Source: Roseivirga sp. E12 | GTDB taxonomy: Bacteria > Bacteroidota > Bacteroidia > Cytophagales > Cyclobacteriaceae | Assembly (NCBI RefSeq): GCF_017592825.1 | Contig: NZ_JAGFMD010000005.1 | Location: forward strand, 62,001 to 126,000 | Direction of reading: 5' to 3' | Length of the DNA: 64,000 bases | Shown: piece after piece, positions 33,978 through 42,439 of the stretch | Numbering within the stretch: position 1 is the stretch's first letter | How the letters are laid out: every line of letters starts with the position of its first letter | Translations under genes and position numbers: made by a program | The notes under the pieces: generated by a model | The model's input: only the letters and a program-made list of their open reading frames with translations | Database searches by the model: none | Told to the model about the DNA's origin: nothing

Positions 33978-34014
33978 GCCCATCATTTCTGATGGGCTGG
34001 TTAATGATTTTTTT
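33977..34014 (+). terminator. Intrinsic terminator after queG
   Basis: A perfect 9-bp stem AGCCCATCA / TGATGGGCT with a TTTC loop is followed closely by a T-run. It sits at the queG stop and faces the convergent 62-residue gene. Confidence 0.75.
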
Positions 34015-34201
34015 ACTGTGTTAACACAAATTGACGATCTATGATTGGGCCATAGACCTTTCCAAACTGCGCATAACACCACTTTTTCAGCTCATTCAAT
34101 TCATCTTCCACGAGTGACTTGATGGCTTTTCTTAACTCTCTCTCAAATAATTTCTTATCAAAGCTAACCTTCGAGAGGATAATTTTGAAATACTCCAACA
34201 T
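34013..34201 (-). CDS. Small conserved-looking protein of unknown function
   Basis: 62 residues from the ATG at 34201. The sequence is charged and helical (FDKKLFERELRKAIKSLVED, ELNELKKWCYAQFG) with no membrane segment or signal. It is convergent with queG and divergent from batD. The composition and clean start suggest a real gene, and I have the impression of similar short proteins in other Cytophagales, but I cannot name a family. A role is not proposed. Confidence 0.55.
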   Translation of the reverse strand: MLEYFKIILSKVSFDKKLFERELRKAIKSLVEDELNELKKWCYAQFGKVYGPIIDRQFVLTQ

Positions 34202-34299
34202 GTTAAGAACGTTTAGGGTTATGAATCTAAATTCCGGTATCGGTCGTACCATTCATACGAACGAATGGTTCCAATGGTTATTCCTTTTAAAAATGAAAT

Positions 34300-34307
34300 T
34301 ATATTTG
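34300..34307 (+). promoter_or_regulatory. -7 promoter element for batD
   Basis: TATATTTG matches TAnnTTTG and lies 40 bases before the batD ATG. No clear TTTG -33 box is at the expected distance. Confidence 0.4.
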
Positions 34308-34347
34308 AATTAGATTTCCACCGGGACATTCAAAATACGAAAACTTT

Positions 34348-35799
34348 ATGAAAAAGTCTAACGCCCTTTTATTCCTCTTAGCCTTTATGCTACTCCCTTT
34401 GGCTTCATTAAAAGCACAGGACATTTCAATCCAATTGGGTAAGGATGAAGTAGGGCTCAATGAACTTTTTACGATTACGGTTACATTGCAAAATGGCTCT
34501 ATCAAAAGCTATTCTGATTTCCCTGAAATCGAAGGGTTTGCCAAAAGAGGCACCTCTTCTTCAAGTAAGACCAACATCGTCAACGGACAAATCACCTCAT
34601 CACAGAGTATCATTCAAAGATATTTACCCCTCGAAGAAGGTTCTTACACCTTGGATGCCTTCACAATGGAGCTCAATGGAACATCTGTTAGGTCTAATGG
34701 TAAAACAATTAAGATCACTCCCCCTGTTGAACGTAGAAGAAATACCAGACGTAACAGGTTTGACCCTTTTGACGACCTCTTCGGTCGAAATGAGACAAGA
34801 AAAGCTCCTGAATTTGTAGATGTAAAGGAAGATGCCTTTCTAGCTTTGACTACCGATAAGGACGAAGTCTATGTTGGCGAAGGATTTACAACCACTTTTG
34901 CCTTTTATGTTGCAGATGCCAACAGAGCCCCTCTACAATTCCACGAGGCCGGAAAACAGCTTTCTACCATTTTGAAAGACCTTAAGCCGGAAAACTGCTG
35001 GGAAGAAAACTTTAACATAGAGAACATCTATGGAGAGCGAGTTACAATTGGCGGAAAGAACTATACACGATATAAAATCTACCAAGCGGCATTCTATCCA
35101 TTGAATCTGGAGCCAGTGGTTTTCCCATCGGTTCCATTTGAGATGATTAAATACAGGGTGGCCAAATCGCCTTCTTTCTTTGGTCGCGATAGAGAAGAAG
35201 ATTTCAAAACTTTCAATACCAGAGAAAAAACGGTTAAAGTAAAAGCATTGCCTCCTCATCCATTAAAAGACGCTGTGGCCGTGGGTGATTTCGAGTTGGA
35301 TGAAAAAATTGACAAGACTACTGTAGAGACTGGTGAAAGCTTTGAATACACCTTTAACATTTATGGCGAGGGTAATATTGCCGGTATTCCTGACTTGAAA
35401 ATTCCAGCTACTAAGACTATCGACATCTATCCACCGAACGTTAGTCAAGACATTAACAGAGGTTCGGGTAGAGTTACTGGATCTAAACAGTATAGTTACT
35501 TCGGGATTCCAAATGAGCCCGGTGATTATGACTTAAAAGATTACTTTGGATGGGTCTTTTTCAACCCAGAAAAAGAGACATACGATACGCTAAAATCCAC
35601 TGTCAAACTCAAAGTGACGGGTGAGAGTAAAAAGAACGTTTCTATATCATCTTCAGACCTGGGCTCATTCTATGACAACATAGAGGTTGCCTCTAACAAA
35701 TTAGAAAGTCTGAAAGAGGATAAAACTGCCCAGATTATTGCCAATCTGCTAATTATAGCTATGTTAGCAGGCGCAGGATATATGTTCTTCAAAAAGTAA
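34348..35799 (+). CDS. batD: BatD family protein (aerotolerance-related)
   Basis: A 483-residue protein with a signal peptide (LLFLLAFMLLPLASLKA), a BatD beta-sandwich start (ISIQLGKDEVGLNELFTITV), further Ig-like domains (ISIKDK-type ETGESFEYTFNIYGEGNIAG) and a C-terminal membrane helix (IIANLLIIAMLAGAGYMFF). BatD works at the cytoplasmic membrane with VWA proteins BatA and BatB in oxidative stress tolerance. The other bat genes are not adjacent; instead the stop codon directly abuts aroC. This may be a second BatD paralogue separate from the main bat operon. Confidence 0.82.
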   Translation: MKKSNALLFLLAFMLLPLASLKAQDISIQLGKDEVGLNELFTITVTLQNGSIKSYSDFPEIEGFAKRGTSSSSKTNIVNGQITSSQSIIQRYLPLEEGSYTLDAFTMELNGTSVRSNGKTIKITPPVERRRNTRRNRFDPFDDLFGRNETRKAPEFVDVKEDAFLALTTDKDEVYVGEGFTTTFAFYVADANRAPLQFHEAGKQLSTILKDLKPENCWEENFNIENIYGERVTIGGKNYTRYKIYQAAFYPLNLEPVVFPSVPFEMIKYRVAKSPSFFGRDREEDFKTFNTREKTVKVKALPPHPLKDAVAVGDFELDEKIDKTTVETGESFEYTFNIYGEGNIAGIPDLKIPATKTIDIYPPNVSQDINRGSGRVTGSKQYSYFGIPNEPGDYDLKDYFGWVFFNPEKETYDTLKSTVKLKVTGESKKNVSISSSDLGSFYDNIEVASNKLESLKEDKTAQIIANLLIIAMLAGAGYMFFKK

Positions 35800-36876
35800 A
35801 TGGGTAGCACTTTCGGTAAGATTTTCAGAATTCACACCTATGGTGAATCACACGGACCAGCGTTGGGAGTAGTCATTGATGGATGCCCTGCTGGTTTGGA
35901 AATTGATGAGTCTTTCATTCAAATGGAATTGGACAGGAGAAAACCTGGTCAATCGAAAATCACAACTCAGCGTAGAGAAGCCGATGAATTCGAGATTCTT
36001 TCTGGTGTTTTTGAAGGAAAGTCTACAGGTACTCCGATCAGCATTCTGATTAGAAATGAAGACCAAAAGAGCAAAGATTACTCTCATATAGCCGATAAAT
36101 TCAGACCATCGCATGCCGATTATACCTTCCAAGCCAAGTATGGCATTAGAGATTATCGGGGTGGAGGAAGAAGTTCTGCGCGTGAAACTGTAGCTCGTGT
36201 TGCTGCAGGTGCTATCGCAAAGCTTTTACTCAAACACTATGGAATCACTTGCGACTCCTACGTATCACAAGTTGGATCGCTCAAACTAGAAAAGAGTTAC
36301 AAAGAACTTGATCTCAGTAAAACCGAAGATAACATTATCAGGTGTCCAGATGCACCCACCGCTGAGGCGATGATTGAGTTGATAGATCAAACACGAAAAA
36401 ACAGAGATACTATTGGGGGTGTAATCACCGGGGTCATCCAAGGCACACCCACAGGCTTGGGCGAACCTGTTTTTGACAAGTTACACGCAGAACTAGGCAA
36501 AGCCATGCTCAGTATCAATGCCGTTAAAGGCTTTGAATTTGGAAGTGGCTTTGAAGGAATAAAACTTAATGGTTCAGAGCACAATGACGCCTTCTATACT
36601 GAAGGTGATGTGGTAAAAACCAAAACCAATTACTCCGGTGGTATCCAAGGAGGCATCTCTAATGGACAGGATATTTACTTTAATGTCGCCTTCAAGCCAG
36701 TTGCCACCATTATGCAAGACCAAGAGAGTATCAATGAGGCCGGTGACAGCGTTACTGTATCAGGCAAAGGCCGACACGATCCTTGCGTAGTACCTCGAGC
36801 GGTGCCTATCGTTGAAGCAATGTCAGCTTTGGTAATTGCCGATTATTTGCTAATTAGCAAGGCTAATCGATTGTAA
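35800..36876 (+). CDS. aroC: Chorismate synthase
   Basis: 358 residues with [18 protein letters not shown] near the N-terminus, [17 protein letters not shown] and the [17 protein letters not shown] region that binds FMN and EPSP. It makes chorismate from 5-enolpyruvylshikimate-3-phosphate, the final common step of aromatic amino acid synthesis. The ATG follows the batD stop without a gap, so it depends on read-through or coupling from batD. Confidence 0.96.
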   Translation: MGSTFGKIFRIHTYGESHGPALGVVIDGCPAGLEIDESFIQMELDRRKPGQSKITTQRREADEFEILSGVFEGKSTGTPISILIRNEDQKSKDYSHIADKFRPSHADYTFQAKYGIRDYRGGGRSSARETVARVAAGAIAKLLLKHYGITCDSYVSQVGSLKLEKSYKELDLSKTEDNIIRCPDAPTAEAMIELIDQTRKNRDTIGGVITGVIQGTPTGLGEPVFDKLHAELGKAMLSINAVKGFEFGSGFEGIKLNGSEHNDAFYTEGDVVKTKTNYSGGIQGGISNGQDIYFNVAFKPVATIMQDQESINEAGDSVTVSGKGRHDPCVVPRAVPIVEAMSALVIADYLLISKANRL

Positions 36877-36895
36877 CTAAATCCATTATTCTGTT

Positions 36896-38290
36896 ATGAA
36901 AAAACTTCCTCTGCATGTCAAAATCATGATTGGACTAGTAGCCGGTATCATTTGGGCATTCGCTTCAAGTGCTATGGGCTGGAACCAGTTTACAATTGAT
37001 TGGGTAGACCCATTCGGTCAGATATTCATCCGCATGTTGAAATACATAGCCGTACCGCTTGTATTATTTTCAATCATTAGCGGTATCTCAGGACTCAAAG
37101 ACATGTCCAAGCTTGGCCGTATGGGAGGAAAAACACTCGGTTTCTACCTGGTTACCACTGTCGCAGCCGTTGGTATTGGTCTTCTTTTGGTCAATGTTGT
37201 CAAACCGGGAGCACTGGTAGATGAGGAGTCTAGAATTAAAAATCGATTGAGTTATGAAGCTTGGGCCAATTCAAATGGGATTGAAATTTTGGATGGTAAG
37301 AACTTCACGAACGACCCAGCCTATGCTAGCTACGATCGTGCAGAAGAGATGACAGAGGCTCAAAAGAAAATGGTGGCCGATAAGCAAGCCGCAGCTTCTG
37401 AAAACAAAGATGCTGGACCACTCAAGTTTCTTGTGGATATGGTTCCACAAAACATCATGCTGTCATTAAGTAATGACAAACTCATGCTTCAAGTAATATT
37501 CTTTGGCATATTCTTCGGTATATGTATGGCTGCCTTACCTGATGATAAAGTGGCTGGGCTTTCGGCTTTTGTAAACGGAGCCAATGAGGTATTCTTGAAG
37601 ATGGTAGACTTTGTTATGAAAGCTGCTCCATTCTTTGTTTTCTGTCTCCTCGCAGGTGTTGTCGCAAAAATGGCAGATACTCCAGGCGAAGTTTTCGAAA
37701 TCTTTAAAGGGCTTGCCTCCTATTCCGTTACGCTTGTTGTCGGTCTACTATTTCTAATTTTTGTATTCTATCCTACAATTGTTAGGGGCTTTGTTAAATC
37801 ATTGACTTATCGAAAATTCTTTAAGAAAATCGCTCCAGCCCAATTCCTGGCATTCTCAACAAGCTCGAGTGCTGCTACCCTTCCTGTTACTATGGAAGTG
37901 GTTGAAGACAACTTAGGAGTATCAAAAAATGTATCCAGTTTCGTTCTGCCTATTGGTGCAACGGTAAACATGGATGGCACTAGCTTGTATCAAGCAGTAG
38001 CAGTAGTCTTCATGGCACAACTACACATGGTGGACCTATCAATAACACAGCAACTCACAATCGTTTTAACAGCGACTCTGGCATCAATTGGCAGCGCAGC
38101 GGTGCCTAGTGCTGGATTGGTTATGATGGTAGTTGTACTACAGTCTGTAGGACTAAACCCTGCATGGATTGCCATTATATTCCCAGTTGACAGACCTTTG
38201 GATATGTTGCGAACAGTGGTGAACGTTACAGGAGATACCACAGTTTCTACTATTGTGGCAAAATCCGAGGGAGAATTAAGAGAAGACTAA
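36896..38290 (+). CDS. Dicarboxylate/amino acid:cation symporter (DAACS)
   Basis: 464 residues with the fold of GltP/DctA transporters. Hairpin 1 has FSTSSSAATLPVTME, TM7 has GATVNMDGTSLYQA (the NMDGT cation site) and TM8 has FPVDRPLDMLRT with substrate-binding Asp and Arg. It imports glutamate, aspartate or C4-dicarboxylates with Na+ or H+. A hydrophilic insertion at about residues 110-175 (acidic, EMTEAQKKMVADKQ) is longer than in E. coli GltP, a feature also seen in other Bacteroidota. It follows aroC by 19 bases. Confidence 0.92.
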   Translation: MKKLPLHVKIMIGLVAGIIWAFASSAMGWNQFTIDWVDPFGQIFIRMLKYIAVPLVLFSIISGISGLKDMSKLGRMGGKTLGFYLVTTVAAVGIGLLLVNVVKPGALVDEESRIKNRLSYEAWANSNGIEILDGKNFTNDPAYASYDRAEEMTEAQKKMVADKQAAASENKDAGPLKFLVDMVPQNIMLSLSNDKLMLQVIFFGIFFGICMAALPDDKVAGLSAFVNGANEVFLKMVDFVMKAAPFFVFCLLAGVVAKMADTPGEVFEIFKGLASYSVTLVVGLLFLIFVFYPTIVRGFVKSLTYRKFFKKIAPAQFLAFSTSSSAATLPVTMEVVEDNLGVSKNVSSFVLPIGATVNMDGTSLYQAVAVVFMAQLHMVDLSITQQLTIVLTATLASIGSAAVPSAGLVMMVVVLQSVGLNPAWIAIIFPVDRPLDMLRTVVNVTGDTTVSTIVAKSEGELRED

Positions 38291-38302
38291 GAACTTATAG
38301 GC

Positions 38303-38310
38303 TAACTTTG
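38303..38310 (+). promoter_or_regulatory. -7 promoter element for the Nfu gene
   Basis: TAACTTTG is an exact TAnnTTTG match 28 bases before the ATG at 38339. A TTTG -33 box is not evident, so strength is uncertain. Confidence 0.45.
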
Positions 38311-38338
38311 CAGTTATAGATTCTAATTCAATAGAGAA

Positions 38339-38908
38339 ATGAAAGCTGTAAATATATACATGGAGGCCAACCCTAATCCAAACTCTATGAAGTTCGTAGT
38401 GAACTTTATGTTGTTGCAGGATGGTGTTAGCTTCGATTATCCAGATGCAGAAGCTGCTGCAGATTCACCTTTAGCCCAAGAATTATTCAAGTTGCCGAAC
38501 GTTGAACGTGTATTTTACATGAGCAATTTCGTTACGGTTACGAAATCAGAAGGAGTTGACTGGATTGAAATCCAAGATTCAATTCGTGATGTAATCAAGC
38601 CTTACCTTGAGGCTGAGAAGCCTTTAATTCTTGAAGAATTGGACAAGGATCCTTTGTTCGATGAGAATGATTCGGAAGTGGTTAAAAAAATCAAAGGTAT
38701 TCTTGACGAGTACATTCGTCCAGCTGTTGAGCAAGATGGTGGAGCTATTGGCTTCTCGTCATTCGAAGAAGGCGTGGTAAAAGTAAACTTACAAGGTTCA
38801 TGCAGTGGATGCCCGGCATCAGCTGTGACATTAAAATCAGGTATTGAAAACCTATTGAAAAGAATGCTACCAAATGACGTGACCGAGGTGGTTGCTGAGG
38901 GTGTATAG
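38339..38908 (+). CDS. NifU family Fe-S cluster carrier (Nfu type)
   Basis: 189 residues. The N-terminal Nfu_N domain starts MEANPNPNSMKFVVN and contains SPLAQELFKLPNVERVFYMS; the C-terminal NifU domain has IRPAVEQDGGAIGF and the cluster-binding CSGCPASAVTLKSGIE. The two Cys of CxxC in a dimer hold a [4Fe-4S] cluster for delivery to apoproteins. The gene has its own promoter and is convergent with the next gene. Confidence 0.92.
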   Translation: MKAVNIYMEANPNPNSMKFVVNFMLLQDGVSFDYPDAEAAADSPLAQELFKLPNVERVFYMSNFVTVTKSEGVDWIEIQDSIRDVIKPYLEAEKPLILEELDKDPLFDENDSEVVKKIKGILDEYIRPAVEQDGGAIGFSSFEEGVVKVNLQGSCSGCPASAVTLKSGIENLLKRMLPNDVTEVVAEGV

Positions 38909-38921
38909 CTCCGGATTGTGG

Positions 38922-39707
38922 TCATTTGTAGTACTGATAACTGACCCGCATAAATTCGCTTTTGTGTTCTCCATCTTGTCTCTGCCAAAGTTCCTCGATC
39001 CTACGCCCCCGATTGTCCAGGACCAGGTCGTAATTCACAAATTCTGACCACGCGTTACTTTCCCAGTTAAAGCGTGTGGTCTGAATGTGATTGCTTTGAT
39101 CATCATAGATAAGAACCATTTTTCTGGCTGGGTTCCAAGCATTGTTTTGCCATATAGGGAACTCCTTTACTACCGCAAGATCTCGTTCATTGTACTGATA
39201 TACCACCTTGCTCTTGTTGGCCCTTTTCTCATACTTAACTGTCCGACTGACCTCTTCCTTGAGCCGACCTTTTTCGTCATACACATAGGTTACATCCAGT
39301 AGTGAAAGTGCCCCGTTTAGTAATGTGGAGTCCATCCGAGAAATTACCTTTCCTGACACATAACGATATCGGAATCGCATAGCAAACTGCCATTCCTCAT
39401 CCACCCATACCTCTCTGGTCATTGTGGAAATATCGCCTGTTTTGTTATAGGCCCAAAGCATCCTGACCTGGGGCACAAGGCCATTCGCAGACACCCTGGA
39501 AGTTTTTTCTTCAACTAGTCGTTCTTGTTCATCATAGCGGTATTCCACCTTGCGAAATCGCTGCCATTCCTCCCCATTCTTGCTTTCCCAGGATTGCACC
39601 ATGGGTTTATGCTTCCTGCTTCCCGACTGGGCAAGAACATCTACCTGGAGAAGGCAAACAAACATCAAACTCAAAATGAAGCGACTAATCAGACTGGAAC
39701 CATTCAT
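38922..39707 (-). CDS. Secreted protein with YD-like repeats
   Basis: About 261 residues from the ATG at 39707, which opens a signal peptide (FILSLMFVCLLQVDVLAQ). The rest is built of repeated Tyr-Asp units such as YRYDEQERLVEE, YVYDEKGRLKEE, YQYNERDLAVVKE and LVLDNRGRRIEEL, about 40-50 residues apart. This resembles the strands of RHS/YD-repeat proteins and of small Bacteroidota secreted proteins of unknown role. No sorting domain or lipobox was seen. Function is not proposed. Confidence 0.65.
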   Translation of the reverse strand: MNGSSLISRFILSLMFVCLLQVDVLAQSGSRKHKPMVQSWESKNGEEWQRFRKVEYRYDEQERLVEEKTSRVSANGLVPQVRMLWAYNKTGDISTMTREVWVDEEWQFAMRFRYRYVSGKVISRMDSTLLNGALSLLDVTYVYDEKGRLKEEVSRTVKYEKRANKSKVVYQYNERDLAVVKEFPIWQNNAWNPARKMVLIYDDQSNHIQTTRFNWESNAWSEFVNYDLVLDNRGRRIEELWQRQDGEHKSEFMRVSYQYYK

Positions 39708-39881
39708 GATATGAAGTTTAAGGTGTAGCAAGGTCTATACTAACAGGACAGGATAATATCTTATAAAGTTGTAATTATCAAACAATTAGTTCTCGGAACC
39801 TCCCCTTTCCGTTATAGAAAAATTCAATCGATTGCACAAATTAATGCCTACTACCCAGCGAAGAGTTCTGAGTTAAAAACC

Positions 39882-39889
39882 TATTTTTG
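39882..39889 (+). promoter_or_regulatory. -7 promoter element for pfkA
   Basis: TATTTTTG matches TAnnTTTG 19 bases before the ATG at 39909. It also shows that the in-frame TTG at 39891 is too close to be the start. Confidence 0.5.
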
Positions 39890-39908
39890 ATTGTTTTACA
39901 ATCTAAAA

Positions 39909-40892
39909 ATGAGCGCTTCGATCAAAAGAATAGGCGTGCTGACCTCGGGAGGTGATGCGCCAGGAATGAATGCTGCGGTACGAGCTGTGGTAAGGGCTTG
40001 TATCTACTACGACATTGAAATCTTCGGCATTTACAAGGGGTATGACGGACTGATTAATGGAAACATTGAACAACTTTATGTAAGGTCTGTATCCAACATT
40101 CTCAGCAGAGGAGGTACTTTTTTACTTTCCGCAAGGAGTCAAGAGTTTCGCACTAAAGAAGGCCGTGAAAAAGCCTATGAGAATTTCAATAAATTTGACC
40201 TCGATGCCCTTGTTGTTATCGGTGGAGACGGTTCATTTACCGGAGCTGACATTTTCAGCCAAGAATTCAACGTACCAGTGATCGGTATTCCAGGAACCAT
40301 TGACAACGATCTGGCCGGTACCGATTTCACAATAGGCTTCGATACGGCATGCAATACGGCAAGAGAAGCAATTGACAAAATTAGAGATACAGCCTCATCT
40401 CACGAAAGACTATTCTTTGTAGAAGTTATGGGACGCGATGCAGGGTTTATTGCGGTAAACTCAGCTATTGGTGGTGGTGCGGTAGCCATGGTCATACCTG
40501 AGCATAATTGGACTGTTGAAGCCCTTATCAAACGTCTCCGAAAAGGAGCTGACAACAAAAAGGCTTCCAACGTGGTGGTAATTGCCGAAGGTTGTCAACT
40601 TGGTAATGCTTACGAGGTAGCTGACCAAGTAAAAGCTGAGCTCGATTACTTTGACATTCGAGTAACTGTTTTGGGTCACTTACAGCGTGGTGGTTCGCCA
40701 ACCACAATGGATAGAGTGCTGGCCAGTAGACTCGGAGTTGCCGCAGTTGAAGGTCTTAAAAACGGAGAATCTAAGGTGATGGTAGGTATGATCAACAATG
40801 AAGTTGTCTACACGCCAATTGGACAAGCGATCAAGACCGAGAAAAGAATCGGAGATGAAGAATTTAGAATCGCTAAGATTCTATCGATATAA
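39909..40892 (+). CDS. pfkA: ATP-dependent 6-phosphofructokinase
   Basis: About 327 residues from the ATG at 39909. Motifs: GVLTSGGDAPGMNA, the ATP-binding VIGGDGSFTGA, the catalytic PGTIDNDLAGTD, FVEVMGRDAG and VTVLGHLQRGGSP for fructose-6-phosphate binding. Gly in GGDGS marks the ATP-type enzyme, not the PPi type. It catalyses the committed step of glycolysis. Convergent with the class II aldolase gene, with which it shares a terminator. Confidence 0.95.
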   Translation: MSASIKRIGVLTSGGDAPGMNAAVRAVVRACIYYDIEIFGIYKGYDGLINGNIEQLYVRSVSNILSRGGTFLLSARSQEFRTKEGREKAYENFNKFDLDALVVIGGDGSFTGADIFSQEFNVPVIGIPGTIDNDLAGTDFTIGFDTACNTAREAIDKIRDTASSHERLFFVEVMGRDAGFIAVNSAIGGGAVAMVIPEHNWTVEALIKRLRKGADNKKASNVVVIAEGCQLGNAYEVADQVKAELDYFDIRVTVLGHLQRGGSPTTMDRVLASRLGVAAVEGLKNGESKVMVGMINNEVVYTPIGQAIKTEKRIGDEEFRIAKILSI

Positions 40893-40920
40893 AAAAAGGA
40901 GGCAATTGCCTCCTTTTTAA
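40893..40920. terminator. Bidirectional terminator between pfkA and fbaA
   Basis: AAAAAGGAGGCAA / TTGCCTCCTTTTT form a perfect palindromic hairpin. A-run and T-run on the two sides let it act in both directions. Confidence 0.85.
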
Positions 40921-40938
40921 TTTCTCTTTAGTCAAGCA

Positions 40939-42003
40939 CTAGTTTCTGTTGATAGCGTTAAGCTCTTCAAAAGCTTGCTCCAAACGCTTCACAATACTTT
41001 CCTCTCCTTTTCTTAACCAAACCCTAGGGTCGTAATTCTTCTTGTTAGGAGAATCCTCTCCATCAGGATTACCAATCTGCGCCTGAAGGTAGTCCTTCTT
41101 CTCTTTGTAGTAGCTATGAACGCCATCCCAGCAAGCCCACTGAATATCCGTATCAATATTCATTTTGATAGAGCCATATGAAGTAGCCTCCTCGATCTTA
41201 GAAGCCTCAGAACCAGAGCCACCATGGAATACAAAGAATACTGGCTTCTCTTCCGTTCCGAATTTCTCTTGGATATAAGTCTGAGAGTTTTTCAAAATCT
41301 CAGGTCTCAATTCAACATTACCTGGCTTATAAACACCGTGAACATTACCGAAAGATGCAGCTACAGTAAAGATATCACCGACTTGTCTTAAAGCATCCCA
41401 AGCAGCTGCTACCTCTTCAGGCTGAGTATATAGTCTCGATGAATCAACATCGGTGTTATCAACACCATCTTCTTCACCACCTGTGATACCCAATTCAATT
41501 TCGATACCCATTTCAATAGCGTTCATACGTTTGAAGTATTCGCAGCTAATCTCAATGTTCTCTTCCAAAGTTTCTTCAGAAAGGTCAAGCATGTGAGTAC
41601 TGAAAAGTGGTTGTCCATGCTTTTTGTAATAAGCCTCACCTGCATCTAGCAAGCCGTCAATCCAAGGCAATAGTTTCTTTGCAGCATGGTCTGTGTGTAG
41701 TACAACAGGCACACCATAGTGCTCCGCCATTTGATGTACGTGCATTGCACCAGAGATAGCACCCTGAATTGATGCATTATAGTCAGCGTTATCAAGCGAC
41801 TTACCTGCATAGAAAGCAGCGCCACTCACTGAAAACTGAACCATTACTGGAGAGTTTACTTTACTAGCAACTTCTAATACCGAATTGATACTGTTAGTGC
41901 CAATCACGTTGATGGCAGGTAAAGCAAACTGATTCTCTTTGGCGTAGTTCAGGCAATCTTTAAGTTCCTGACCATAAAGCACACCGCTTCTGAATTTTCC
42001 CAT
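40939..42003 (-). CDS. fbaA: Class II fructose-bisphosphate aldolase
   Basis: 354 residues from the ATG at 42003 (MGKFRSGVLYGQEL). An upstream TTG extension would run through the likely promoter and is rejected. Zinc and substrate motifs are HTDHAAKKLLPW, GIEIELGITGGEEDGVDN, FVFHGGSGS and NIDTDIQWA. Length and the GGEEDG loop fit the class IIA (E. coli FbaA) type. It works next to phosphofructokinase in glycolysis and gluconeogenesis. Confidence 0.95.
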   Translation of the reverse strand: MGKFRSGVLYGQELKDCLNYAKENQFALPAINVIGTNSINSVLEVASKVNSPVMVQFSVSGAAFYAGKSLDNADYNASIQGAISGAMHVHQMAEHYGVPVVLHTDHAAKKLLPWIDGLLDAGEAYYKKHGQPLFSTHMLDLSEETLEENIEISCEYFKRMNAIEMGIEIELGITGGEEDGVDNTDVDSSRLYTQPEEVAAAWDALRQVGDIFTVAASFGNVHGVYKPGNVELRPEILKNSQTYIQEKFGTEEKPVFFVFHGGSGSEASKIEEATSYGSIKMNIDTDIQWACWDGVHSYYKEKKDYLQAQIGNPDGEDSPNKKNYDPRVWLRKGEESIVKRLEQAFEELNAINRN

Positions 42004-42104
42004 GTTAATCTTTTGTAGATGAGTTGATAAATCGTGGTGCAAAGAAAACAAAAAATAGTTTCTGAGCGAACTCAAAACTACTTCAAATCTAAACCCCTAA
42101 AACA

Positions 42105-42133
42105 CTTATAGCGCAAACAAGTTGCGCTATAAG
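42105..42133. promoter_or_regulatory. 12-bp perfect hairpin upstream of fbaA
   Basis: CTTATAGCGCAA and TTGCGCTATAAG are exact reverse complements around a 5-base loop. The element lies 102 bases before the aldolase ATG. No T-run follows on the fbaA strand, so it is more likely an operator or leader structure than a terminator. Nothing else of note was seen in 42134-42297. Confidence 0.4.
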
Positions 42134-42297
42134 CAAAGTAAACTATAATAGAAATGGAGGAAATTACTGACAATAATTCAGAACAATCGTTCCCACAAAT
42201 GGTTCTTAAACCGTTCCTAGCTTATTGCTAAGACCAAAGTAGGGATTATAAAATCAATTATCAATCTAACTCACTCAAGGCCAATACAATACCAGCC

Positions 42298-42316
42298 TTT
42301 TGCAAACGATTGAAAC
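42298..42316. promoter_or_regulatory. LacI-type operator-like site upstream of the LacI gene
   Basis: TTTTGCAAACGATTGAAAC has the core CAAACGATTG (42303-42312), close to the half-palindromic CAAACGTTTG found before GH31. It lies about 125 bases before the regulator ATG and may serve autoregulation. Confidence 0.45.
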
Positions 42317-42333
42317 CCCCTATACTGCTCGTT

Positions 42334-42369
42334 TTCGCAAATTAATTTTTTTCAAAAAAATTTTGCGAA
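42334..42369. promoter_or_regulatory. Long inverted repeat with TTCGCAAA arms
   Basis: TTCGCAAA (42334-42341) and TTTGCGAA (42362-42369) flank an A/T-rich centre with T7 and A7 runs that can also pair. The arms include GCAAA as in the operator-like site just upstream. It lies 70 bases before the LacI ATG and may be part of its promoter region. Confidence 0.35.
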
Positions 42370-42439
42370 CAACTGATTAGTCAAAAGATATGAACATATT
42401 TAACCTCCAATACGATAGATTATTTTAGAGTAGCACCAG

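Noticed and set aside
38602-38988. A 128-codon minus-strand frame across the Nfu gene end
   Set aside because: It covers the conserved NifU domain on the other strand and has no start signal or domain.
42004-42075. N-terminal extension of the aldolase
   Set aside because: The added residues are not part of the family, and the region looks like a promoter; MGKFRSG is the usual type of start.
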